Assembly (NCBI GenBank): GCA_036387335.1
Contig: DASVTZ010000205.1
Location: 1 to 51,780 of the forward strand
Length of the DNA: 51,780 nucleotides
Direction of reading: 5' to 3'
Origin: Longimicrobium sp.
GTDB taxonomy: Bacteria > Gemmatimonadota > Gemmatimonadetes > Longimicrobiales > Longimicrobiaceae
In this document: piece after piece, positions 19,901-27,419 of the stretch
How positions within the stretch are numbered: position 1 is the first letter of the stretch
Layout: the number at the start of each line of letters is the position of its first letter
Program-made: the position numbers and the translations under genes
The notes under the pieces: generated by a model
What the model was told of the DNA's origin: nothing
What the model saw: only the letters and a program-made list of their open reading frames with translations
The model's database searches: none

Positions 19901-20041
19901 CGTAACCTTCGCACCTGGACGAACTACACCGGGCTCGACCCGGAGGGCAACGAGGCGGGCGGTAGCAACTTCACCCAGGGTGAGTTCAACACGCAGCCGC
20001 CGGTGCGCACGTTCAGCGCGCGCGTCGACCTCACCTTCTAA
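16916..20041 (+). CDS. SusC/RagA family TonB-linked outer membrane protein
   Basis: 1041 residues. A signal peptide (AQA cleavage near 24) is followed by a carboxypeptidase-regulatory-like beta domain (about 27-105), a plug domain (about 115-245, with TSGVTLQGTSGTTGT and RIRIRGANSLSLSNEPLIYVDG) and a long beta barrel ending in Phe. This is the SusC architecture: a TonB-driven outer-membrane importer paired with a surface lipoprotein. The paired SusD gene starts 2 nt after its stop. Two Cys-containing loops (CANESRARGLC near 306 and a second near 565) may form surface disulfides. No glycoside hydrolase, sulfatase or regulator is adjacent, so the substrate cannot be read from context. Confidence 0.93.
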   Translation: MGKLRTLCASLLLALVTLPTLAQAQGRGEVTGQVTAAENGAAISGAQVRIGGTARQTVTDAAGRYRITAVEPGSYTLTVSVIGRAAGSRSVTVTAGQTTTQNFSLAASAVALEGVVVNAVTGQAERRREAGTNITSIGVADLNRGPITNVAQVLTGRTSGVTLQGTSGTTGTAQRIRIRGANSLSLSNEPLIYVDGVLASNGRGGIGFGGQSPSRLNDLNPEDIENVEVLKGPAASALYGTAAANGVLLITTRRGRAGKTTWRGYVEGGRIKDETDYPATYTAVQVVNGAVPVYNDTTGLLNSAAYTFCANESRARGLCRQDQAFRFNSLLDPRTRPFDTGNRLKTGVNVSGGTQAVTYYLSVDRDDEQGVISVNTLGRNNLRANLNAQVRPDLTVQVNAGYIQSQASFNQGDNSSFSPLIGGLLGPAVYTANLQNQAVGGPGSRPGTRFGLNTADVTQLTTKQDLDRFIVGANGNYRPLSWLSVNANTGLDFYTRYDHENFGPDATFAAISPSYGRGYRSSQRYNNYQYTANLTGVGNFDLSSALTATTTVGTSYQQQRFEGTTCYGEGSLAGTASCSATTQLFSVSETLTNDKIFGAFARQEFAFRDRLFVAASIRGDQNSGLISDFILYPAANISWVVSEEPFFPELGFLSNLRFRAAYGESGLRPTFGQAETFFSSTPVQIGGTDVLAAVINQTGNANLRPERTREYEAGADLGFFEDRLSADFTYFTKRSTDALVARPLAASLGVGGSVFENLGSVRNWGTELGLNALILDRANSRLNMRLSATTLRNKIEELGAGIAPILINRGEQAHREGYSVGGFFQIPYRYEDINRDGRISRTEVFVDTSAFNVTERNAITGKLDTVALQYLGPQLPTNSQSLSADLTLFKNVTISTLFERRAGNKVVNYTEYFRCAQADPRLGTCAAVADTMASLDDQARYVAANLIPASSRTREGYVEDADFLKWRELSVRLGTPEALGRNLPFLRGASLTLSGRNLRTWTNYTGLDPEGNEAGGSNFTQGEFNTQPPVRTFSARVDLTF

Positions 20042-20043
20042 GG

Positions 20044-21621
20044 ATGCCAATGCGAAACAACTTCAACTTCCGGAAGGGGCTTCGGCCCCTTCCCCGGCTC
20101 CTTGCGGTGGGGGCGGTCGCCCTTCCGCTGGCTGCCTGCGACCTCGACGAGATCCTGGACGCTCCGGATCCGGCGCGCGTGACCCCGGAGCAGGTGGACA
20201 ACCCGCAGTCGGTGCAGTTCCTGGTGGCGGGCGCCATCCGGCAGTTCACCGGCGGGTACAGCGGGCTGGGCGACGACTCGTTCCTCAGCTCCTCGGGCAA
20301 CCTGACGGACGAGATGTACCACGGTGACACGTTCACCACCCGCCAGGCCGTGGACCAGCGCGAGATGCAGGCGCCGCTCGCGGGGAACACGTCGGACGCC
20401 GCGTACGCCCGGCTGCAGCTTGCCCGGGTGGCCGCGCGCCGTGCCGCCGCGACGGTGAACCGGGTGTTCCCGGACAGCGCGGGCACCTTCGCCCGCATGC
20501 GGGCGATCGAGGGGATGACGTACGTCACCCTGGCCGAGGGCTGGTGCGGCAACCTTCCCTTCGGCAACGTGCCGGAGTCGGGTCCGCTGGATCCGTCGAC
20601 GGTGACGTCGGGCCCCGGCTTCACCACGGCGGCCACGCTGGACTCGGCGATCGTGCGGTTCAACGATGCGCTGGCGCGCAGCCCGAACGACAACCTCGCG
20701 CGCATCGGCAAGGCGCGGGCGCTGCTCGGGCGGGGCGGCGACGCGAACATCGCCCTCGCGGCGTCGACGGTGGCGGGCGTGCCGGACGCGTACGTGTTCT
20801 TCCTGGAGCACTCGTCCAACCAGTCGACGCAGTACAACCCGATCGCGTCGCTGCAGCAGGGCGGCCGCTACGGTGTGTCGAACCTGGAAGGCGCGGACTC
20901 GTCCGGCATCGCGATTCCGCCGCACAACTTCTTCCTGCGCACGAACAACCCGGGCGCCAACCCTCCCGGCCCGCGCGACTCGGCGACCGCACGCGTGACG
21001 GCTCCGAACGCGGAAGGGCTGAACTACCGCGGCGCGATGGATCCGCGCGTGTACTGGGCGTTCGGCGGTCCGGCGTTCACCACCACCCTCCCGAAGCACG
21101 TGGACCTGCGGTTCGCGCAGTTCCCGGACGACGTGCCGGTTGCGTCGGGCGTGGAGGCTCGCCTGATTCAGGCCGAGGCGGCGCTGCGCACGGGTGACGT
21201 GGCGGGCTACCTGACGTTCATGAACAACCTGCGCGCGAACGCGACTGCCCGCATCGCGACGCTGTACCCGTCCACGGCGGCCAACGTAACGGACAACCGC
21301 CGCCGGATGTTCGCCACGACGCTTGCGCCGCTGACGGACCCGGGGATCGGCGCCGCGACGCCGGCCGCGGCCCGTGACGCTCGCCTGCGTCTGCTGTTCC
21401 GCGAGCGTGCGTTCTGGCTGTTCAACACCGGACACCGCCAGGGCGACCTGCGCCGGATGATCCGCGACTATGGCTACACGCAGGCGCAGGTGTTCCCGAC
21501 CGGCCCGTACTACCGTACCGCGGGCTCGTTCTACGGGGACGACGTGAACTTCCCGCTCCCGCAGCGTGAAGAGAACAACCAGGAGTACGATCCGACTGCT
21601 TGCCTCACGAACGAGGCGTAA
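20044..21621 (+). CDS. SusD/RagB family surface lipoprotein
   Basis: 525 residues. A lipoprotein signal ends in LPLAAC with Cys32. The body has SusD features: the N-terminal part after DPARVTPEQVDN, TPR-like helices (LQLARVAARRAAATVNRVF; ARSPNDNLARIGKARALL), and a C-terminal RDARLRLLFRERAFWLFNTGHRQGDLRR segment typical of RagB/SusD. It should cap the partner SusC barrel and bind the incoming ligand. Translation is probably coupled to the SusC gene because only two bases separate them; ATG at 20050 is an alternative start. A terminator follows. Confidence 0.9.
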   Translation: MPMRNNFNFRKGLRPLPRLLAVGAVALPLAACDLDEILDAPDPARVTPEQVDNPQSVQFLVAGAIRQFTGGYSGLGDDSFLSSSGNLTDEMYHGDTFTTRQAVDQREMQAPLAGNTSDAAYARLQLARVAARRAAATVNRVFPDSAGTFARMRAIEGMTYVTLAEGWCGNLPFGNVPESGPLDPSTVTSGPGFTTAATLDSAIVRFNDALARSPNDNLARIGKARALLGRGGDANIALAASTVAGVPDAYVFFLEHSSNQSTQYNPIASLQQGGRYGVSNLEGADSSGIAIPPHNFFLRTNNPGANPPGPRDSATARVTAPNAEGLNYRGAMDPRVYWAFGGPAFTTTLPKHVDLRFAQFPDDVPVASGVEARLIQAEAALRTGDVAGYLTFMNNLRANATARIATLYPSTAANVTDNRRRMFATTLAPLTDPGIGAATPAAARDARLRLLFRERAFWLFNTGHRQGDLRRMIRDYGYTQAQVFPTGPYYRTAGSFYGDDVNFPLPQREENNQEYDPTACLTNEA

Positions 21622-21650
21622 GCTCGCGCGGGTCGTGATGGGCTGAGGAG

Positions 21651-21691
21651 AAAGGGAGGGCGCCGAAGCCGGCGTCCTCCCTTTTCTTTTT
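21651..21691 (+). terminator. Terminator of the SusC/SusD operon
   Basis: Stem AAAGGGAGG-G-CGCC (21651-21664) pairs with GGCG-T-CCTCCCTTT (21671-21684) through one G-T wobble; the 6-nt loop is GAAGCC, followed by a T-rich tail. Confidence 0.8.
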
Positions 21692-21712
21692 ACGTTGCGG
21701 GCGGGCCCCTCT

Positions 21713-21740
21713 TTGCACCCGCCCCGCAAGGATGTATCGT
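21713..21740 (+). promoter_or_regulatory. Weak candidate promoter for folK
   Basis: TTGCAC (21713-21718) and TATCGT (21735-21740) with a 16-bp spacer, about 50 nt before folK and just after the SusD terminator. Confidence 0.3.
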
Positions 21741-21790
21741 GAAGAAGGAGTACGGGGCCGCGGCCCCGGCGCCGTCCACCCGGAAGCTGG

Positions 21791-22330
21791 ATGAGCAGGA
21801 TGTCGGCCGAGGGCGCCGCGCGCGCGATCGTGGGGCTCGGCGCCAACCTGGGAGACGCTCCGGGCCAGCTGCGCGCGGCGGTGCGCAGCCTGGCGGGGCA
21901 CGCGAAGGTGGTGCGGGTGTCTTCCCTCTATCGCACCGCGCCGGTGGGCGGGCCGCCGCAGCCCGACTTCTCCAACGCCGTCTGCGTGCTGGAGGCGGGC
22001 GGCACCGCGCACGAGCTGCTCCGGCGGCTGCTGCGGGTGGAGCTGGAGCTGGGCCGCGTGCGCGCGGAGCGGTACGGGCCCCGGACGATCGACCTGGACC
22101 TGCTCGACTTCGCCGGCGAGGTGCGCAACGATCCCGAGCTGGTGCTGCCGCACCCGGAGATCGCGCGGCGGGCCTTCGTGCTGGTGCCGCTGGCCGAGGC
22201 GGCGCCGGAGTGGCGCCACCCGGTGCTCCACCGAAGCGCGCGCGAGCTCCTTGCCGCCCTTCCCGACGCGGGCTCCGTCCGCCGGCTGGGGCCGCTGCTC
22301 CCCGGCGGCGCGGACGACATGAACGGCTGA
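21791..22330 (+). CDS. folK: 2-amino-4-hydroxy-6-hydroxymethyldihydropteridine diphosphokinase
   Basis: 179 residues with HPPK motifs: VGLGANLGD at the N-terminus, a VSSLYRTAPVGGPPQPDFSN substrate region, RYGPRTIDLDLL with the metal-binding Asp pair, and LPHPEIARRAFVLVPL. It adds pyrophosphate to the pterin precursor in folate synthesis. ATG 21800 is a possible later start. The last ~20 residues (a Gly/Pro-rich tail) are not conserved in the family. No other folate gene is adjacent. Confidence 0.92.
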   Translation: MSRMSAEGAARAIVGLGANLGDAPGQLRAAVRSLAGHAKVVRVSSLYRTAPVGGPPQPDFSNAVCVLEAGGTAHELLRRLLRVELELGRVRAERYGPRTIDLDLLDFAGEVRNDPELVLPHPEIARRAFVLVPLAEAAPEWRHPVLHRSARELLAALPDAGSVRRLGPLLPGGADDMNG

Positions 22331-22418
22331 GCAGACAGTCTCCCGCGGCGCGCGGCGCCGCACCCCTCCATCCGCTGGATGGACCCGCAGAGATCCCCTT
22401 ACCTCTCTTGGAGGCCGA

Positions 22419-23003
22419 ATGCGTGTTTTTGCCCTTTTCCTGGCCGTGACCACCGCCACCGCCTGCGCGACCACGGGCGATCCCGGGACCACCACCTCCG
22501 TCGACCGGCGGACCACCAGCGTCAGCTACGGGACGGGGAGCGGGGAGACCTCCATCAACCTGGAGACCGCCAACACCATCCAGAAGCGGACCACGCCGAT
22601 CGCCGCGAACGCCAAGACGCTGTGGGGGGTGCTTCCGGGCGCGTACCAGGACCTGGCGCTGGACCTGGCGGTGTACGACAGCACGCTGATGGTGATCGGC
22701 AACCCGGGGCTGCAGGTGAACCGCGGGCGGCTGGGCGAGGTCCGCGTGTCGCGCTACCTCAACTGCGGCACCGACCCCATGGGCTCGGCGCTCGCGGACC
22801 GCTACAACGTGCGGATCTCGGTGGTGTCGCGGGTGCGCGAGACGGGGGCCGGCGCTTCCGTGCTGGAGACGGAAGTCTCCGGCGACGCGGCCCAGCGCGC
22901 CGTTTCGTCCGTCGCGGTGAGCTGCGCCAGCACCGGCGTTCTGGAGGAGGCGGTCGCCAACGCGGCCAAGATGCGCCTGGCGGGAGTGCCCCCCCGCGGC
23001 TGA
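22419..23003 (+). CDS. Uncharacterised lipoprotein-like protein
   Basis: 194 residues. A short hydrophobic N-terminus ends in TATAC, a possible non-standard lipobox at Cys16, followed by a Thr/Ser-rich linker (about 18-45). The rest is predicted mixed alpha/beta, with the pattern VYDSTLMVIGNPGLQVNRGRL and a YLNCGTDPMG stretch; a further Cys occurs in VAVSCAST. I recognise no domain. A likely extracytoplasmic location follows from the signal. Neighbours (folK upstream, YbdK-like ligase downstream) do not suggest a job. Confidence 0.65.
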   Translation: MRVFALFLAVTTATACATTGDPGTTTSVDRRTTSVSYGTGSGETSINLETANTIQKRTTPIAANAKTLWGVLPGAYQDLALDLAVYDSTLMVIGNPGLQVNRGRLGEVRVSRYLNCGTDPMGSALADRYNVRISVVSRVRETGAGASVLETEVSGDAAQRAVSSVAVSCASTGVLEEAVANAAKMRLAGVPPRG

Positions 23004-23104
23004 CGTGCCGCGGCGCGAAGGTTGCTCGGTGGGTGCCGGTCGAGAGGGGGTGCGCGCGCTCCCCCTCCCGCACGGCACCGCGAACTCTCTGAAAGGCTTT
23101 CCGT

Positions 23105-24268
23105 TTGCTCCACCGCACCGCATCCGCAGAAGAGCTGACCGTAGGGGTTGAGGAGGAGTACCAGCTCGTCGATCCGGACTCGGGGGAGCTGAAGGGGCGC
23201 GCCCGCTACGTCATCGCCGCGGACTGGACGGACGACGTCAAGCCGGAGATGCAGGAGCACACGGTGGAGGTGGAGACCCGCGTGTGCGAGGGCACCAGCT
23301 GCGTGCGCGACGACCTGGCCCGGCTCCGCTTTCAGGCGGCCGTGGCGGCGGAGGCGGCGGGGGTGAGGATCGCGGCGGCGGGGGTGCACCCCTTCAGCCC
23401 GGCCACGGGGTACGAGTTCACCGCCGCGACCGTGTACCAGGAGATCCGCTCGGAGTACCGGGCGCTGGCGGAGACGCAGGCGATCTTCGGGATGCACGTG
23501 CACGTGGGGGTGCCGCCGGAGGTGGACCGGGTGCGGGTGGCCAACGTGGCGCGCCTCTACCTTCCCTGCCTGCTGGCGCTCACGGCGAGCTCGCCCTTCC
23601 ACGACGGGCACGACACGGGGTACGCCTCGTTTCGCGCACTGATCTGGCGGCGCTGGCCCCGCTCGGGCCCGCCGCCGCGGCTGGAGGGGAGCGAGGAGAT
23701 GGATCTCCTCCTGCGCTGGATGACGGAGACGGCGTGCATCGACGCCCCCGGCCGGCTGTACTGGGACCTGCGCCCGCACCACCGGTACCCCACCGTGGAG
23801 TTCCGCGTGACGGACGTGACGCCCCGGCTGGACGACGCGGTGGCCGCCGCCGCGCTGGCCCGCGCGATCGTGGCCGCGGTGGTGGACGGCACGCTGGTGG
23901 AGCCCGCGCTCCCGCCGCCGGTGGTGCAGGCGCTGCTCGGCGAGAACTCGTGGCGCGCCTCGCGAGACGGCACGGAGGCGGAATTCGTGGACCTGTGGTC
24001 GCCGGCGCCGCGGGCGGAGAGTGCCCGCGCGGCGATCGAGCGCCTGGTGGAGCGCGTCTGGCCCCACGCCGAGCGGCTGGGCGACGCCGCGGAGCTGGAG
24101 CGCATCGCCGCCCTGCTGGACCGGGGCTCCGCGGCGCACACCATGCGACGCGTCGCCGGGGAGAGCGGGGGCGACCTCAAGGAACTGGTCCGGTGGATCG
24201 CGGACGAAACGGTGCTGGGGGTGGGGCTGGACCGCCGTACCCTGCAGCGAGCGGAGACTACCGGATGA
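23105..24268 (+). CDS. Carboxylate-amine ligase, GCS2/YbdK family
   Basis: 387 residues from a TTG start. N-terminal LTVGVEEEYQLVD and the MQEHTVEVETRVC stretch carry the acidic metal-binding residues of the glutamate-cysteine ligase type 2 fold. IFGMHVHVGVPP and a C-terminal LYWDLRPHHRYPTVEFRVTDV give the rest of the family signature. Members form gamma-glutamyl bonds in vitro, but the natural substrate of most is not known, so glutathione synthesis should not be assumed. Its stop overlaps the aroB start (ATGA). A longer in-frame extension is not supported. Confidence 0.85.
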   Translation: MLHRTASAEELTVGVEEEYQLVDPDSGELKGRARYVIAADWTDDVKPEMQEHTVEVETRVCEGTSCVRDDLARLRFQAAVAAEAAGVRIAAAGVHPFSPATGYEFTAATVYQEIRSEYRALAETQAIFGMHVHVGVPPEVDRVRVANVARLYLPCLLALTASSPFHDGHDTGYASFRALIWRRWPRSGPPPRLEGSEEMDLLLRWMTETACIDAPGRLYWDLRPHHRYPTVEFRVTDVTPRLDDAVAAAALARAIVAAVVDGTLVEPALPPPVVQALLGENSWRASRDGTEAEFVDLWSPAPRAESARAAIERLVERVWPHAERLGDAAELERIAALLDRGSAAHTMRRVAGESGGDLKELVRWIADETVLGVGLDRRTLQRAETTG

Positions 24269-25386
24269 GCATCAAGCAGAGAATCGCCGTATCCTCCTCG
24301 GATGGCTCCGCCCCGGGCTACGAGGTCCTGGTGGGGCCGGGGATCTTTGGCTCCATCGGCACCATCCTCTCCAAGTTCTGCCCCGCGCAACGCTACGCGG
24401 TGGTGACGGACGACCGGGTGGCGGAGCTGTACGCCGTGCGCCTTTCGCGGATGCTGCACGCCGCCGGCTACCGCGCGGACGTCTTCGCCTTCACCGCCGG
24501 CGAGGCGCGCAAGACGCGCGAGACGTGGGCGCTGGTGTGCGACGCCATGATGGAGGCCGGGCTGGGGCGCGACACGGCGGTGGTGGCCTTCGGCGGCGGG
24601 GTGCCGGGCGACCTGGGCGGCTTCGTGGCGGCCACCTACATGCGCGGCCTCCCCCTGGTGCAGCTCCCCACCTCGCTGCTGGCGATGATCGACTCGTCGG
24701 TGGGGGGCAAGACGGGGGTGGACACGCCGGCGGGGAAGAACATGGTGGGCGCCTTCCACCAGCCGCGCTGCGTGGTGATCGACCCCGACCTGCTGCGCAC
24801 CCTTCCCCCCGAGCACCTGCGCGCGGGGATGGCGGAGGCGGTGAAGCACGGCGCCATCGCGGACCCTGAGTACCTGGACTGGATCGAGCAGTCCGCGCAC
24901 CGGCTGCTGGCGGGGGACCCCGAGGCGCTCTGCCGGATGATCGTGCGCTCGGTGGAGATCAAGGCCGAGATCGTGAAGCGCGACGTGCGCGAGGCGGGGC
25001 CGCGTAAGCTCCTCAACTTCGGGCACACGCTGGGGCACGCGGTGGAGTCGCTCTCCGGCTACACGCTGCTGCACGGCGAGGCGGTGGCGATCGGGATGGT
25101 GGAGGAGGCGCGGCTGGGCGAGCGCATCGGCGTGACGGCCGCGGGTACGGCGGCGCGGCTGCGGCGCGTCCTCACGCGCCTTGGCCTTCCCGCCTCGCTC
25201 CCGCTGGAGTACGCCGCGGCGGACGTGATCGGCTGGACGCGCGGCGACAAGAAGTCGCGCGACGGGCGTGTGGAGTACGCGCTGATCGAGGGCGTGGGCA
25301 CCCCCGCCATGCGCGACGGCCGCTGGGGCGCCCCCGTGGCCGACGAGACCGTCGCGGCCGTTCTCGCCGGGGCCGGGCGCTCGTGA
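24265..25386 (+). CDS. aroB: 3-dehydroquinate synthase
   Basis: 373 residues. Key motifs: GGGVPGDLGGFVAATYMRG for NAD binding, LLAMIDSSVGGKTGVD, MAEAVKHG with the zinc-ligand region, and LNFGHTLGHAVE with the metal-binding His. It converts DAHP to 3-dehydroquinate, the second shikimate step, in the cytoplasm. It is translationally coupled to the YbdK-like gene by a 4-nt overlap. The DAHP synthase of the first step is 20 kb away at 44680. A family A hairpin follows 15 nt after its stop and may act as its 3' end. Confidence 0.95.
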   Translation: MSIKQRIAVSSSDGSAPGYEVLVGPGIFGSIGTILSKFCPAQRYAVVTDDRVAELYAVRLSRMLHAAGYRADVFAFTAGEARKTRETWALVCDAMMEAGLGRDTAVVAFGGGVPGDLGGFVAATYMRGLPLVQLPTSLLAMIDSSVGGKTGVDTPAGKNMVGAFHQPRCVVIDPDLLRTLPPEHLRAGMAEAVKHGAIADPEYLDWIEQSAHRLLAGDPEALCRMIVRSVEIKAEIVKRDVREAGPRKLLNFGHTLGHAVESLSGYTLLHGEAVAIGMVEEARLGERIGVTAAGTAARLRRVLTRLGLPASLPLEYAAADVIGWTRGDKKSRDGRVEYALIEGVGTPAMRDGRWGAPVADETVAAVLAGAGRS

Positions 25387-25401
25387 ACCGCCGAACTGCG
25401 A

Positions 25402-25472
25402 TCTCACGCGGAGACGCGGAGACGCGGAAGAGGGGGCGGAGTTCTCTCCGTGTCTCCGCGCCTCCGCGTGAG
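25402..25472. repeat. Family A hairpin repeat, copy 5 (GC-rich variant)
   Basis: Left arm TCTCACGCGGAGACGCGG and right arm CCGCGCCTCCGCGTGAG with a short loop. Both arms have shifted to CGCGGAG where copies 1-3 have CACAGAG, so pairing is kept. The element is bracketed by a further inverted pair, TGAACCGC (25384) and GCGGTTCA (25477). Confidence 0.8.
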
Positions 25473-25490
25473 CCCTGCGGTTCATAGGAC

Positions 25491-26414
25491 ATGAGCGAAG
25501 AACGGAAGCCGGCGCCGCCACGCAGATGGGCGCAGCACACGGTGCGCGAAGAGGAGGCCGGGCGCACGGTGCAGGAGATCCTGACGGGGACGCTGGGGAT
25601 CTCGCGGCGCATGATCCAGCGGCTGACGCGGGCCAAGGGGGTGCTGGTGAACCGCAAGCCCGCATACCTGGCACGGGAGGTGCGCGCCGGTGACGTGGTG
25701 GCGGCGAAGCTGGGGGAGCGGGAGGGCGCGGGCGTGGAAGCGGTGGAGATGGAGCTGGACGTGGTGCACGAGGACCGCGACGTCCTGGTGCTCAACAAGC
25801 CGCCCTTCCTCCTGGTGCACCCCACCTCGCCCGAGCACACGCGCACGCTGTCGCACGGCATCGCGCACCACTTCCTTACGCAGGAGATCGACGCGCGCGT
25901 GCGGCCGGTGCACCGCATCGACCGCGACACGTCGGGGCTCCTGCTGGTCGCCAAGAGCGCGTTCGCGCACCAGCACCTCGACCGGCAGTTGCGCGAGCGC
26001 ACCCTGCGGCGCGAATATCTGGCGGTGGTGCGCGGAAGGGTGGCGGAGGAGGAGGGGACCATCGAGGCGCCGATCGGGCGTCACCCGCGCAACTCCAGCC
26101 TGCGCGCGGTGCGGCCCGGCGGCGAAGCGGCGCGGACGCGCTTCCGGGTGCGCGAGCGGTTCTCCGATGCGTCGCTGCTGGAGCTGGAGCTGGACACGGG
26201 GCGCACGCACCAGATCCGCGTGCACGTGGCGCACCTGGGCCACCCCGTGATCGGTGACCGCGCGTATGGCGGAGCCGCCCCGGCGCTCATCCGGCGGCAG
26301 GCACTGCATGCTTGGCGGCTCACCTGCGTCCACCCCGCCACCGGGGAGGCGCTGGCGTTCGAGGCCCCGCTCCCACCGGACATGGCCTCGCTGCTGGAAC
26401 GCCTGCGCGGGTGA
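25491..26414 (+). CDS. RluA-family 23S rRNA pseudouridine synthase
   Basis: 307 residues. An N-terminal S4-like RNA-binding domain (about 25-75, VQEILTGTLGISRRMIQRLTRAKGV) precedes the catalytic domain with the RluA signature HRIDRDTSGLLL, where Asp144 is the nucleophile. The C-terminal LELDTGRTHQIRVH and HPVIGDRAYGG complete the family pattern. It should isomerise specific uridines in large-subunit rRNA; RluD is the closest architecture, but the exact target sites cannot be read from sequence. Confidence 0.9.
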   Translation: MSEERKPAPPRRWAQHTVREEEAGRTVQEILTGTLGISRRMIQRLTRAKGVLVNRKPAYLAREVRAGDVVAAKLGEREGAGVEAVEMELDVVHEDRDVLVLNKPPFLLVHPTSPEHTRTLSHGIAHHFLTQEIDARVRPVHRIDRDTSGLLLVAKSAFAHQHLDRQLRERTLRREYLAVVRGRVAEEEGTIEAPIGRHPRNSSLRAVRPGGEAARTRFRVRERFSDASLLELELDTGRTHQIRVHVAHLGHPVIGDRAYGGAAPALIRRQALHAWRLTCVHPATGEALAFEAPLPPDMASLLERLRG

Positions 26415-26459
26415 AACGGCGGGCCCGCGCTCCCCGCGGGCTCGCGCGAGGAGGTGCCG

Positions 26460-26567
26460 ATGACGCTAGACCTCGTTCGCCTGTCCGACCTTCCCACGCA
26501 GTGCCGGCGAGCCTTCCGGATCCGGGCCGCCCGATCTCCGCTGTGCCCGCCCCAGGAGGACTCATGA
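26460..26567 (+). CDS. 35-residue upstream ORF coupled to the plug-domain gene
   Basis: A short ORF with a textbook ribosome site: AGGAGG at 26449-26454 and a 5-nt spacer before ATG at 26460. It encodes 35 residues, starting MTLDLVRLSDL and ending PPQEDS, with an Arg-rich middle and two Cys. Its TGA overlaps the ATG of the next gene (ATGA at 26564-26567), so ribosomes finishing it could re-initiate there. The next gene's own AGGAGGA lies inside this ORF. I do not recognise the peptide; it may be a leader peptide or a chance ORF. Confidence 0.4.
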   Translation: MTLDLVRLSDLPTQCRRAFRIRAARSPLCPPQEDS

Positions 26568-27322
26568 TTCGGAAACGTTTTCCGGTACTCGCCCTCGCGC
26601 TCCTGACGGTTCCCGCCGCTCTCCATGCGCAGAGCGTGAGCGGCCGCGTGGTGGACCGCGCGACGGAGCGGCCGATCCCGGCCACCTCGGTCGTGGCCGT
26701 AAACGGGTCGGGCAGGGTGATCGGGCAGGTGCTCGCGGACTCGGCGGGGCGCTTCACCGTCGCGCTGCGCGGGGCGGGGAGGTACCGCCTGCGCGCGGAC
26801 CGCATCGGGTACCAGCCGGTGACCAGCGCCGAGTTCGACGTGGGCTCCGCCGAGGCGCTCGCGGTGGACCTGCACCTCTCCGCCGGCGCCGTGGAGCTGG
26901 ATGCCCTCACCATCACCAGCCGCGCCGAGCCGCCGCACGTTCCGGGGCTGGAGCGCGCGGGCTTCTACCAGCGCGAGCGCACCTCCCCGGGTGTCTTCAT
27001 GCGCCGCGAGGATGTCATCCGCAAGGGCGGCACCCGCATGTCCGAGCTGCTGTCCCGCGTGCCGGGGGTGCGCAGGGTGGTGTCACAGGGGAGGGCCGGG
27101 GTGACGCTGGGGCGCGTGGGGCCGAGCGCGCGCACCTGCTCCCCCGCCGTCTTCCTGGACGGGCAGCCTGTTTCCCGCCCCGAGGGAATCGACGACATCA
27201 TCGCGGTCTCGGCCATCGAGGCGGTGGAGGTCTACCGCGGGCCGAGCCAGACCCCGCCGCGCTTCGCGGGCCCGGAGGTCGGCTGCGGCGTCATCGTGAT
27301 CTGGACGCAGCAGCAGGCGTGA
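26564..27322 (+). CDS. Barrel-less carboxypeptidase-regulatory/TonB-plug protein
   Basis: 252 residues. A signal peptide (ALHAQ cleavage near 22) is followed by a carboxypeptidase-regulatory-like beta domain (about 25-105, SVSGRVVDRATERPIPATSV) and a TonB-receptor plug domain (about 125-250, with SELLSRVPGVRRVV, PAVFLDGQPV and IEAVEVYRGPSQTP). It ends where the beta barrel of a receptor would begin. Two cysteines (in ARTCSPAV and VGCGVIV) could pair. The clean stop and absence of barrel remnants downstream argue for a complete protein, not a fragment. It may be a periplasmic ligand-binding or decoy plug; the function is unproven. Confidence 0.78.
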   Translation: MIRKRFPVLALALLTVPAALHAQSVSGRVVDRATERPIPATSVVAVNGSGRVIGQVLADSAGRFTVALRGAGRYRLRADRIGYQPVTSAEFDVGSAEALAVDLHLSAGAVELDALTITSRAEPPHVPGLERAGFYQRERTSPGVFMRREDVIRKGGTRMSELLSRVPGVRRVVSQGRAGVTLGRVGPSARTCSPAVFLDGQPVSRPEGIDDIIAVSAIEAVEVYRGPSQTPPRFAGPEVGCGVIVIWTQQQA

Positions 27323-27325
27323 AAA

Positions 27326-27411
27326 GCCTCACACAGAGAACACAGAGGGAACTGCAAGGCACAGAGAAAACCTTTGAGGTTCTCTCTGTGCCTCTGTGTC
27401 TCTCGGGTGAG
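27326..27411. repeat. Family A hairpin repeat, copy 2
   Basis: The left arm begins GCCTCACACAGAGAACACAG, nearly identical to copies 1 and 3; the right arm, CTCTCTGTGCCTCTGTGTC, ends in GTGAGC. It starts four nt after the plug-gene stop and fills the gap to the convergent GNAT gene, so it may serve as a shared 3' structure. Confidence 0.8.
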
Positions 27412-27419
27412 CGATGGGA

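Noticed and set aside
16877-20050. A 1057-residue minus-strand frame mirroring the SusC gene
   Set aside because: High GC leaves the antisense frame open; its composition is Arg/Ala/Val/His-rich noise and the sense frame has clear domains.
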